Both the position numbers and the translations under genes were made by a program. A model generated the notes under the pieces. It searched no databases. It was not told where the DNA came from and was given only the letters and a program-made list of their open reading frames with translations. Positions 31,126-39,696 of a stretch of DNA of 64,000 nt are shown piece after piece; the first letter of the stretch is position 1, and the number at the start of each line of letters is the position of its first letter. The stretch comes from Cylindrotheca closterium (lineage: Eukaryota > Bacillariophyta > Bacillariophyceae > Bacillariales > Bacillariaceae), in the NCBI GenBank assembly GCA_933822405.4, contig CAKOGP040002080.1, positions 1 through 64,000 on the forward strand. Reading direction: 5' to 3'.

Positions 31126-31533
31126 CTTGATAAAGCAGGTCGAGTGAAAAGTGGGTATGCGTAAGATGCTGCAGTTTGGTGGTTGTCAAAGAGTCAGAAA
31201 CTGACGCACATCAAGTTTGCGTTCCAGGGGGCAGCTTCAGTACGTCGTACCAGTGCGGTACGGTACCAGTAGATACAGTGATGATTGCCACGCACGCATT
31301 GTTGCGCAGAGCCAAAGAATAGAGGTATCTTTATGTTAGGTCGAACGATTCAAAAACAACACGATAGAGAGCAAAATTGAGAGTACAGTACCTTCTTGTA
31401 CTGCACCGGTAGCCGCTAGCTGTCTTCCACTGAATGCCGGCGATGCTCCTGGTAGGTATTGAAACGGTTATTTGAATATATTCGTAATCATAATAATTGG
31501 TACACTCCTTATAATAGTTCATAAGTCAATTGG
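31126..31533. other. intergenic region upstream of the plastid EF-G gene
   Basis: Lies between the CK2 beta 3' end and the plastid EF-G start, both on the minus strand. It is rich in short GTAC and ACCGGT-type words, but no defined element or RNA gene is recognised. Confidence 0.4.
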
Positions 31534-32821
31534 CTACTTCCTTCCTCCTCTATTTCTTGATCGACGACTCTGCCGATGAGGGGCTATTGGTTGACGTTGT
31601 GGTCCCTCTTCGTGATTTCTGTAAAACAAACTTGCTTCATTAACCTTGAAGCCATATACCCGCGGAACATATGTTTGCGTTGGTTTGGAAGGGATCATAT
31701 CCTAGAATCAAAAAGTATAAATACACCATTAGGACAATAGTACAGAAGGATACCATGTGACAACCAGGTCAAAGCACGAGAAAACTTACCGGATGAGTAA
31801 TCAAATAGAGGTGAGGGAACGTCGTTCCAAAGTACGCTCCATCTATGTTAGCCTGTCTTGTGCTCTTTGGAAAGTAAAGGCCGTGACATCTTGGACAAAA
31901 CACATTCACAGTATAATTTCTAGGAAGGTCCGATAGACCTACCGGCAAAACTGGTTGGCCCTGACAGAATACTGAAGGGCATCTCCCAAATGCTGCAGTT
32001 CGATATTTTTCAAACATGGCATGCATCCCCCGATTTGTTACAATGTATCTGAATTAATAAAAAAATCAAAGAAAGTTGTGTAAGAATGCACAATGTGTAT
32101 CAGATCTTTGGAGGAAGAAAACATCCACCCACCTTGCATGAATCAACCCGTACAACATTTCAGCCGCAGATTCTACAATTTCTTGCTGCTCTTCAGTCAA
32201 AGACTCTTCCATCGGCATTTCTACGTCCAGGATCATATCCAGCGCATAGTCATAATATGGGACGAGGCTGTTCAATCCAGTCAAGTTGAAATCATCCTGA
32301 AAGCAAAAGATTGGACCAAGTGTGAGAATATCATTCTCTTCATCTGAAAAACTAGCGGAGATGCATATATTTTTACCCACTTGAATATAATCTTCGTCAA
32401 CCTCGCAAAAGAACTCGTTCCCTCGTAAACTACAGAACCATGTTATCCATGAACCATCTTCATCAGATGCTGACATTTCCGAACTCTCTTCGTCTTCTTC
32501 TACATAATCTTCTTCATCTGGAGGTCCCAGTTTTGATCTCTCCTTACCCGTGCCTCTAGAAGGCAAGGAGACCCCTTTAGTTCTAGTACTAGGTGCCGGA
32601 GCGGCTTCCTGCAGTAGGTGCAGAGCTTGGCTGGCTTCATAAGCAGGACCACCGTTTTGTTTTCGTAAATCGGCTGTGGAATCTGGAGGTTGTGTTCCAT
32701 CTGTTTTTTTTTCACTCACAGGAGCGATCGCTCCAAATCTACCTTCCTTCATCTCTTCGATGTTCAGCCTCGACATCATCTCCGCAGGTTCTGATCCATT
32801 TCTGTTCGTTGTGCTCGCCAT
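31534..32821 (-). CDS. casein kinase II regulatory subunit beta
   Basis: Four exons, complement(join(31534..31701,31790..32048,32133..32296,32381..32821)), 343 residues. CK2 beta forms a dimer that holds two catalytic alpha subunits. After an acidic N-terminal extension of about 120 residues the family core starts at [20 protein letters not shown]. Splicing intron 1 (84 nt, in frame and without stop) restores [15 protein letters not shown]. Intron 2 (84 nt) restores [12 protein letters not shown]. Intron 3 is 88 nt. The zinc finger is intact: CPSVFC and then CPRC. TDGAYFG appears as [11 protein letters not shown], and VPRVYGFK near the end is conserved. The C-terminal tail is basic. The first two introns have GTGGGT donors rather than the GTAAGT common elsewhere in the window. 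Confidence 0.93.
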
Positions 32822-33273
32822 GAGCTACCGGTTTAAGTGAGGAATTGTGTGCTTGAATGTGAAGTGAATTGAGAGAGCAATGAAATCTTAATTTCCCAAT
32901 CCTTCTTTCTTAACTCCTCTGGCAAATACAGTAGTCACACAAGAAACACGCTTGGCTACGTGACAGCACTTTTTTTTTCTCTTGCGTGAGGTTGGGTTGC
33001 CGAAAACTCCTGTCCTTTGGTCGCTGGTATCATCAGCGCTCGTTTTTGTACGATACTTCCCACTTGGTTTTAGTACTTGGACATTTTCAATTTTGCATCA
33101 TTGGATGGGTTGGACTACGATGACCGGATAAACAATGCGCATTTTCTGCGCGTGAATGGCAAAAACGGGTTTCACACCAACATCTCAAGTCGTATCGGCG
33201 CTCTACCCGGTAGATACTGTAGAGTGTCTCTCAACAATAGTGGTAGTTTAAAAAAAGTTGGAAAGAAAAAGAT
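32822..33273. other. divergent promoter region, CK2 beta / prefoldin 5
   Basis: Spacer between divergent starts, with a T-rich run near 32970. No gene or RNA is recognised. Confidence 0.4.
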
Positions 33274-33771
33274 ATGGCAGAAGCTGGCGGTCCTCAAGGT
33301 GGTTCAGCGATCAATCTTGATCAAATGAGCCTAGAAGAATTGAACCAAGTTCGACAACAAGAAGAGAGCCGTCTTCAAGCGCTCTCGAGTCGATACGCAC
33401 AACTCCGGGCTGCCGCCGCAAGGCTGAATGCATCCCAATCTGCGGTATCGGAACTGTCTCCAGCATCCGAAGGGAAGGAAGTTATGGTTCCATTGACAGA
33501 GAGTGTGTATGTTCCTGGAAAAATCAGAGATCCAAATAAACTTTTGGTCGAGATTGGAACTGGATTTTTTGTGGAAAAGTCGTCGAAGGAGACGAATGCC
33601 TTTTTGGATCGGAAGCTGAAGCTTTGCGATTCCAACAGTGAAAACGTTACCAAAATTATCCAAGTTACCCAACAGAATCTGGAAAGTATCAATGTCACCA
33701 TGCAAGGGAAAATGATGGAGATTCGTGCCCGCCAAGAAGGACAACGACACCAGGCTGCTGTAGAAGGATAA
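33274..33771 (+). CDS. prefoldin subunit 5
   Basis: Single-exon, 165 residues, the usual size for this alpha-type prefoldin subunit. Prefoldin is a hexameric cytosolic cochaperone that hands unfolded actin and tubulin to the chaperonin CCT. Two coiled-coil helices (from MSLEELNQVRQQEESRLQAL, and the C-terminal NVTKIIQVTQQNLESI region) flank a beta-hairpin region that contains VPLTESVYVPGKI and LLVEIGTGFFVEKS, the most conserved part of subunit 5. The first ATG begins MAEAGGPQGG. It is divergent from CK2 beta. Confidence 0.93.
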   Translation: MAEAGGPQGGSAINLDQMSLEELNQVRQQEESRLQALSSRYAQLRAAAARLNASQSAVSELSPASEGKEVMVPLTESVYVPGKIRDPNKLLVEIGTGFFVEKSSKETNAFLDRKLKLCDSNSENVTKIIQVTQQNLESINVTMQGKMMEIRARQEGQRHQAAVEG

Positions 33772-34027
33772 AAAAGTTGTCAATACTGTAGCAAGTGAAG
33801 AATACGTAATAATTCATCGCGATCTAAAGGATGAAAGATAATGCCGTTTGATTGGATTATGATTGTTATGGTTTTCATTTCTATCTGAGTGAAACAGGAG
33901 TACTGGTAGTCAGTCGTCTTTTGGCAGCGAATCGCCTTTCCGACACAGTGAACTTGGAAACAGTTCATATTCATATTGCAGTGATTTGATTTTAACTAGC
34001 CACTCCAATAATTAGAAACAGTGTGCA

Positions 34028-34974
34028 TCATACTCGACGGACAAATTCAACCCGGCGATATGGTCCTCGATAAAGATACAGCGTCCCCGTCAATAGCTTG
34101 ACTTTGACGACGTCACCCCCGTCTGTTTCTCCACGTTGACGCTTTTTGGCATTTCCCTGAGGAATTGGGGGTCCTCGTTTCCCGTCAGCCGGTGGCACAG
34201 CCTCCTTCACAACATTCCCATCAACATCGACATCGATCTTGGCCTGACGTCGCTTACTGCGAGCTTCACGTGCCGAAACTCGACCTGATCTCCCACTTCG
34301 GGTTGTTTCCACGTTTGACGATGTGTCAGATTCAGCATTCGACCCATCTACCGAAGGGGTAACGTTTTTCGCGAATGCTTTGGAAATCTCCCTGGAATCG
34401 TCACCAGTACCAATTCCCCCTTCCTCACTGGATACTTCGCTTCCTTTGGTGTTGGCGGCGAGCGTTCGTGTCGGCAATGATGGTTTCGACCGTTTCTGCT
34501 GTGACTGCAACGAGCCAGAATCACCTTGATCGTCCTCGTCTTCGACGGAGGCCAAAAGTTTCCCAAACAATCGTTCATACATTTCTTCGTCCTTGTGAGG
34601 CTGCCCGTCGAATTTAACAAGCCAACGCGGGTTGGGTGACGACCCTTCACTCAAAAACTGAGCAAGACGCCCTTCAAGCACGACACCATTTCGAGTGATC
34701 TGAAGCGCAAGGAAACAAGACAGAGCAAAGAGAAATGGTGAGACGCTTCTATACTATTCCCCAGACTAATTTCCACAGTTTCAAACGATTTACTTCCATA
34801 AAAATAGTGATATCAACAATGAAGCCTCACCTGAACAACATCGCCCACGTTATAGCCTTCACCATAAGAATCAAATGTTAGAAGGCAAGAATTGAAATCA
34901 CATTCTCAAGACAGCTTTTACTTACCAGACTTTGTCTTGGGTGCCCGACGGCTGCGGCGTAAGGACCGTGTCAT
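34028..34974 (-). CDS. basic protein with Tudor-like N-terminal region, contains a 26-nt microexon
   Basis: Three exons, complement(join(34028..34699,34831..34856,34926..34974)), 248 residues. Exon 1 encodes a basic start (MTRSLRRSRRAPKTKS). A 26-nt microexon encodes GYNVGDVVQ, and exon 3 continues ITRNGVVLEGRLAQF. Introns are 69 and 131 nt. The assembled block runs to WLVKFDGQPHKDEEMYERLFGKLL and looks like a Tudor or chromo-barrel type beta fold of the kind that binds methylated chromatin tails. That is a fold guess from pattern. The remainder is Ser/Lys-rich with SGRSGRVSAREARSKRR and likely nuclear localisation signals, ending in a short beta-like LYLYRGPYRRVEFVRR. Without the microexon the protein lacks the first strand of the domain. 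Confidence 0.68.
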
Positions 34975-35490
34975 GGTTCAATACAGCGCCTTTCTCCGAT
35001 AGATGCAATGATGGTTCGAAGAGTTTTTTTTTTTTGTTTCACCAGAGGCCAGTCCGTCAGAAGCAAAATTTCGGTAAAAAGTACTTGCATAGTTATGTGA
35101 CCTCGTCACACCTCATACTCCACCGTGGACTTCCTAGTCGGACTTATCAATCATGGGTGTCAACGCTCGTGACTGGACCGATTCGCTAGCCAGAGTACGG
35201 CAAATTTTGTTTAGGGAGAAAAAACTTCATTCACGAGCCCGCCGGCCATATTAGCGAGTACAACTGTCGCTAGGAAAGAAAAAAACTGAAATCTTCACGT
35301 TTTGGTGTAACATCCCAGCTTGGAGTGCACCGTAATTGCTTCGAGCAGCTCCTATTTCTTCTCATTTGACTGAGTTGTGACCTCTCGCTCATCAGATCCA
35401 TCTCATTTCATTCCATCGTGGTGTGTCAACTGTTGACAACACAACGGAACCTTACAAACAGAGCAGTATACTACTACTAGTCCATCAATA
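34975..35490. other. divergent promoter region, Tudor-like / FYVE-ankyrin
   Basis: Divergent spacer with a 14-nt T run at about 35024-35037. GGTTCGAA just before the T run resembles a Pol III B box plus terminator, but no tRNA can be folded around it. No gene is supported. Confidence 0.4.
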
Positions 35491-37476
35491 ATGGTTTTCA
35501 ATGCAGTCACCGAGGACTGGGTTGCCTTCGCTGAGGATGATGACATTGGTGACACTCGGATAGATTTGTTTACTCGAAGCAAGGTTGAACCAATGCGTGT
35601 TGCACCAAATCGACCAGAGTCACCAACAAAGAGGTACATGAAATCAGATGCATCGACAGCCAGCAGTTGGATGAAGAAGCCCATCAACACCAATGCATCG
35701 TGGGCTCCTGTCGCCCCACCACCTGAATCAAGAGAGCCCATCGCATTGACGCGTCAACATCGACCACCTCGGAACCCTACATCCTCTCCTCGTCATATGC
35801 AAACAACGAGTCTTTCACCACATCCATTGGTCTCTTCTTCCGATTCTTCCAGTGATGGACGCCCAGTTGCACGTGGACGGGCAGCTGCACCTCCACCTAC
35901 TTCTCGCCGTGGAAGATCAACCAGTCGATCACGACCAGCGGCACCAGCTCCGCGAGCATCTTCCCGGGCACGGTCCTCCAGCAGAACTCGCCAGACCACC
36001 AACCAGCGGGACCGTTCCTCGAGTAGAACTCGACAGGCAACTGTCCAGCACCGCGACCGTTCTTCCAGCAGAACTCGCCAAAGTACCAGCCACAGGGGTC
36101 GCTCCTCCAGTTCACAGCGCCGCACAAGCAATGGTGCGCATCCATCTCAGAACAGGCGACGCTCAAGATCGTCCAGCCGGACTCGGATTCAAACCTCAAC
36201 CATACAGCAACGAAGCGGTCCTCAGGCAAACGGCAATAGACCCCCACCATCGACTGCCCGGACAAGAGGGTTGGTGAAAGCCACTGTATCAGGCTCTGCA
36301 AGTGTTGGTCCTGGGTTACCTCGTCACAGCAATCCACTGACGTCTCCCAATGGTGCTCATTTGGACGACAATGCAAGCTTCAAGTCATTTGATGTCAACA
36401 TTGGCAGAGACATTAGCTTCGGAAGAACAAAGTCAGCTCGTTCACTTAACGGACCCGTTGGCCCCGGGGATAATGTTGCTATTTTGACCAAACGTCCTGA
36501 ACCTATCCATCCCAGGATATTGCTGACAGCCACAGTCTACCACAACACAGCCACAAATTTGTGGATTGCTACAATCAATACAAATCAAAAGGGGGTTTCG
36601 AAGAACCCTTCCACAGCTTCAAAGTTCTTGAAAGCCTTCTCCTTTGGAACTGAAAAAGAGGCAAGAGAGTCAGCCATTGCTAATGCGCCTCCCAAAATGC
36701 TTCCATTCTCCGACAATCCCAACTGTTTCAGTTGCAACACAAAGTTTTCCATGTTCAGACGACCGTCGCATTGCCGCAACTGTGGTACCTGCGTCTGTAG
36801 CTCTTGTACAGTTTCCTGGTCTTCCGCATCAATTCCTGAAACTTACAATCTCAAGAAGCAATCACAGGTCAAAATTTGCAAGAGTTGCAATACCATGAGC
36901 GCATCGTTCAGGAAAGCACTTTTGGCTGGTAACTACGAAGAAGCTATCGCCTTGTATGGCAGTGGCAATGTGAACCTTCGTGTTCCCTTCCCAGCTGCAT
37001 TGAAGAAAGGTGAGGTCATGCATCCGATTCACTGCGCAGCACAGGGTGGCAACATCAACATTTTGCGATGGCTCCTAGAAGATCACTATTGCCCAATAAA
37101 GCGCGTTGTGAAGAGCAGCTCAAGCAAGAAGGGGGACAAGTCAGATGTGATGATTCGCACATCGAAAGATCGTACAGTTCTAAGCATTGCGATGGCATCA
37201 ATGAATGTCGACATGATAAGATATCTTGTCGTTGATTGTGCGGTTTCAATTTACGAGGCGAAAGATTTGAAGGCTGCATTGCGCTCACTCGAAGCTGCCT
37301 TGCACATCTTGCCGTCTCCACTCGACGTTTTGGAAATTCATGATGATCCTGTTGAGCACCGTTGGGACACAGGGACCTACAACGAAGAAATGTCAATCGG
37401 AAGTTCATTTGCAGACTTGAGTCGGGTAGATGATGCTACCGTTGGAAGTCGACGCAGTTCTCGAGGGTTCCATTGA
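35491..37476 (+). CDS. FYVE-like zinc finger and ankyrin protein with Arg/Ser repeats
   Basis: Single-exon, 661 residues. The N-terminal half is disordered and holds an Arg/Ser-rich block in which units like RDRSSSRTRQ recur about every 17 residues (about 35960-36190). Residues 411-470 form a FYVE-type zinc finger: CFSC, then RPSHCRNCG, CVCSSC and CKSC. The usual RRHHCR ligand loop reads R-P-S-H-C-R, so PI3P binding is uncertain. Ankyrin-like helices follow (HPIHCAAQGGNINILRWLL and TVLSIAMASMNVDMIRYLV). The same FYVE-ankyrin unit occurs in the gene at 39697-44260, so the two are paralogues. This copy has no introns, LysM or RING. A role on endosomal membranes is possible. Confidence 0.82.
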   Translation: MVFNAVTEDWVAFAEDDDIGDTRIDLFTRSKVEPMRVAPNRPESPTKRYMKSDASTASSWMKKPINTNASWAPVAPPPESREPIALTRQHRPPRNPTSSPRHMQTTSLSPHPLVSSSDSSSDGRPVARGRAAAPPPTSRRGRSTSRSRPAAPAPRASSRARSSSRTRQTTNQRDRSSSRTRQATVQHRDRSSSRTRQSTSHRGRSSSSQRRTSNGAHPSQNRRRSRSSSRTRIQTSTIQQRSGPQANGNRPPPSTARTRGLVKATVSGSASVGPGLPRHSNPLTSPNGAHLDDNASFKSFDVNIGRDISFGRTKSARSLNGPVGPGDNVAILTKRPEPIHPRILLTATVYHNTATNLWIATINTNQKGVSKNPSTASKFLKAFSFGTEKEARESAIANAPPKMLPFSDNPNCFSCNTKFSMFRRPSHCRNCGTCVCSSCTVSWSSASIPETYNLKKQSQVKICKSCNTMSASFRKALLAGNYEEAIALYGSGNVNLRVPFPAALKKGEVMHPIHCAAQGGNINILRWLLEDHYCPIKRVVKSSSSKKGDKSDVMIRTSKDRTVLSIAMASMNVDMIRYLVVDCAVSIYEAKDLKAALRSLEAALHILPSPLDVLEIHDDPVEHRWDTGTYNEEMSIGSSFADLSRVDDATVGSRRSSRGFH

Positions 37477-37919
37477 TCCATTTCTACAACAAGTATGCTG
37501 TTTTGGAAACGGCAAAGTTCTGAAAGTATGTCCTTTTTTAAGCAAAGGACAATTTTCGCCAGTATCTATACCCTGATTCACACTTTGTGGGACGCTACTT
37601 ATTTGAGACCATTGAAAAAACATGGTGGGGCGTCGTGTGAGCAATTATCAAGCAGGGGATAATATTATTATTCATAAACAACAACACTATAGCAAACTCG
37701 TCTTATTGTTATCATTTTCTCATTTGTCGTATAGGACCATGTATGTACGAGACCATTGAAAAAACATAGTGGGGCGTCGTGTGAGCAATTATCAAGCAGG
37801 GGATAATATTATTATTCATAAACAACAACACTATAGCAAACTCGTCTTATTGTTATCATTTTCTCATTTGTCGTATAGGACCATGTATGTACAAAGAGCT
37901 CTCTATGTTTCTCTAATTG
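37477..37919. other. convergent 3' intergenic region with a tandem duplication
   Basis: Region between two convergent genes, mostly occupied by a 2 x 144 bp direct repeat listed separately. No coding capacity is seen. Confidence 0.6.
37605..37892. repeat. 144-bp tandem direct duplication
   Basis: Two head-to-tail copies, 37605-37748 and 37749-37892, both starting GAGACCATTG and ending ATGTATGTAC. I find one difference (ACATGGTG versus ACATAGTG), so the duplication is recent. The units are AT-rich and lack open frames. Confidence 0.93.
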
Positions 37920-39430
37920 TTAAAGCGAATATCTAGGAAGCAGGCAGAAATCGAGCATCATGAATATAGTGCCCTCATTGTCGGCGTATTCGTCAATATC
38001 CCAAGATTCGAATCGTTTGCTTGCTTCGGAAAGCTCATTCAGATCAGTAAGTTCCAACTCAAAGAATTTGTGCGCCAGAACAATGCAATCCAATAAAGCT
38101 TGGGAATTGGCAGTGTCGTCAACATCGTCCAATTCCGACATTGCTATTGAGTACATGAGTGCAGCTTGTGCTGTCATTGGACTCTTCCATTCCATTGAAT
38201 CGCATATTTGTCGGATCAACTTGAATCGCTTCGCAAGGGATGGATCCATTTTGCTCTGTTTCTTGTTGCCTTTGGATTTGTTTTCCACCGGTCGATTTTC
38301 TTTGCTTCCTGCTTGCAAAGCAGCAGCAGCAGCATTTGGATCATTCTCCAAAGGCATTGCCTCATTAATGTTGAGCCTCACAAAAGTTCGCTCGTGTGGT
38401 TCAAAATCAAACTTTTTAAATACCGGCGCATCCAAGGCTTCTCGAGCCGCTATTCTCTTCTCTGGTTCCTTTTGCAGTAGGCGTCGAATCAGATTTGGAA
38501 AGGGTGCGTCAGGCAATGTATTCAACCCATCCTCGATCAGCTTAATGGCATTCTTATCTTTATCGGCTTCCAGGCATTTTCCACACAAGAGCTCCAGCAG
38601 ACATACTCCTACACTCCACAAATCGGATGGAAGACCATAACCTTTTTCTGCAATCACTTCTGGAGCTCTATACGTTGGTGTACCAATCGAAGCAGTATGT
38701 GTCATTTCTGTTTCAATTTGTGATGATGATTCACCTGTGGCATCCGTAATAATGGCTTTTGGATCAATCAACTTGGCCAAACTAAAGTCGATTAGCACTG
38801 CTTGAAGACTACCATCTTCTGCATCGTGTAGTAAAATGTTGTCGGACCTGTTTGTTGAAAGATGTTTCGATGAGCATGATAGAATGCAAGGAAACAAGCA
38901 TACTCTTCTGAATGCTCAGGATTTTTTCAACAAAAGTACACTCACTTAATATCCCGGTGAATAATACCATTTTCATGAAGATGTGCCACGGCGCTCAAGA
39001 GTCCGTATGCAATTGCAATTTTCGCCTTCTTGTTTGGAAATGAAGCAATGGAATCTTCCAGACTTCCTCGAGGAAAGATTGGCATAGCCATCGCCATGGC
39101 ACCCCCAGTTCCAGCACCTTCTTCTTCCTCAAATCCCGTTTGAACATCGTACATTTCAACGATATTTGGATGTGCATTTTCACCTCGGAACAAACGAAGA
39201 ATGGTCAATTCTCGAAGGGCTCCAATCGATGTTCCAACATTATCCTGGTCGTCCCCGTCCTGATCGAACATTTTCAACGCAAAATTTTCTCCATCATCAT
39301 TGTAAACTGTAACCACCGATCCATACGTTCCAGCACCCAATGATTCCGCCCGGTGATAGGTGGCAAGAGGCAAACTTCCAGATGACATGTTTGCCTGAAG
39401 GAACACTGAGATTCTTTTTTCAGTTGTCAT
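37920..39430 (-). CDS. CDK-like protein kinase fused to a cyclin box
   Basis: Two exons, complement(join(37920..38847,38946..39430)), 470 residues, with a 98-nt GTGAGT...AAACAG intron inside the catalytic loop that joins HRDIK to SDNILL. The kinase has a CDK-like glycine loop GAGTYGSV, the lysine in FALKMF, a C-helix GTSIGALRELTILR in the position of PSTAIRE, HRDIKSDN, and GTPTYRAPEV. DFG is replaced by DFS (LIDFSLAK). Residues about 360-470 look like an N-terminal cyclin fold: SLAKRFKLIRQICDSMEW, MTAQAALMYSIAMSEL, CIVLAHKFFELELTDL and a final helix. CDKs normally need a separate cyclin, so this protein may activate itself. An in-frame ATG at 39388 is an alternative start. The cyclin part is assigned by helix pattern and is less certain than the kinase. 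Confidence 0.78.
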
Positions 39431-39696
39431 TTGTTCGTCTTTGGGGGAAAGTGTTTGGCAACTCGTATTGGGGGACTGTGTATGGGATTCAGGACCCCAC
39501 GACTAAAACCCAATTTAATGAAAGACGAAGAACCCAAGACAACATCCACAACAACCTTCTCTACTGTAATTTCAATGCATTGTCACCAGTAGGCTATAGA
39601 CAAGTCGCGTTAGTGTTGCCTCCCATTCTCCGGTTGCAAATAAACAGAGTTCATGATAACTTGAGTGAAACCTTACACTGAAAACCAAACAGCGAG

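Noticed and set aside
34990..35040. Possible Pol III gene (GGTTCGAA followed by a T run)
   Set aside because: No A box and no cloverleaf can be drawn, and the position is next to the first exon of the Tudor-like gene.
37605..37892. CRISPR-like or transposon repeat
   Set aside because: There are only two long, directly abutting copies with no spacers, terminal inverted repeats or coding capacity; a simple tandem duplication explains it.
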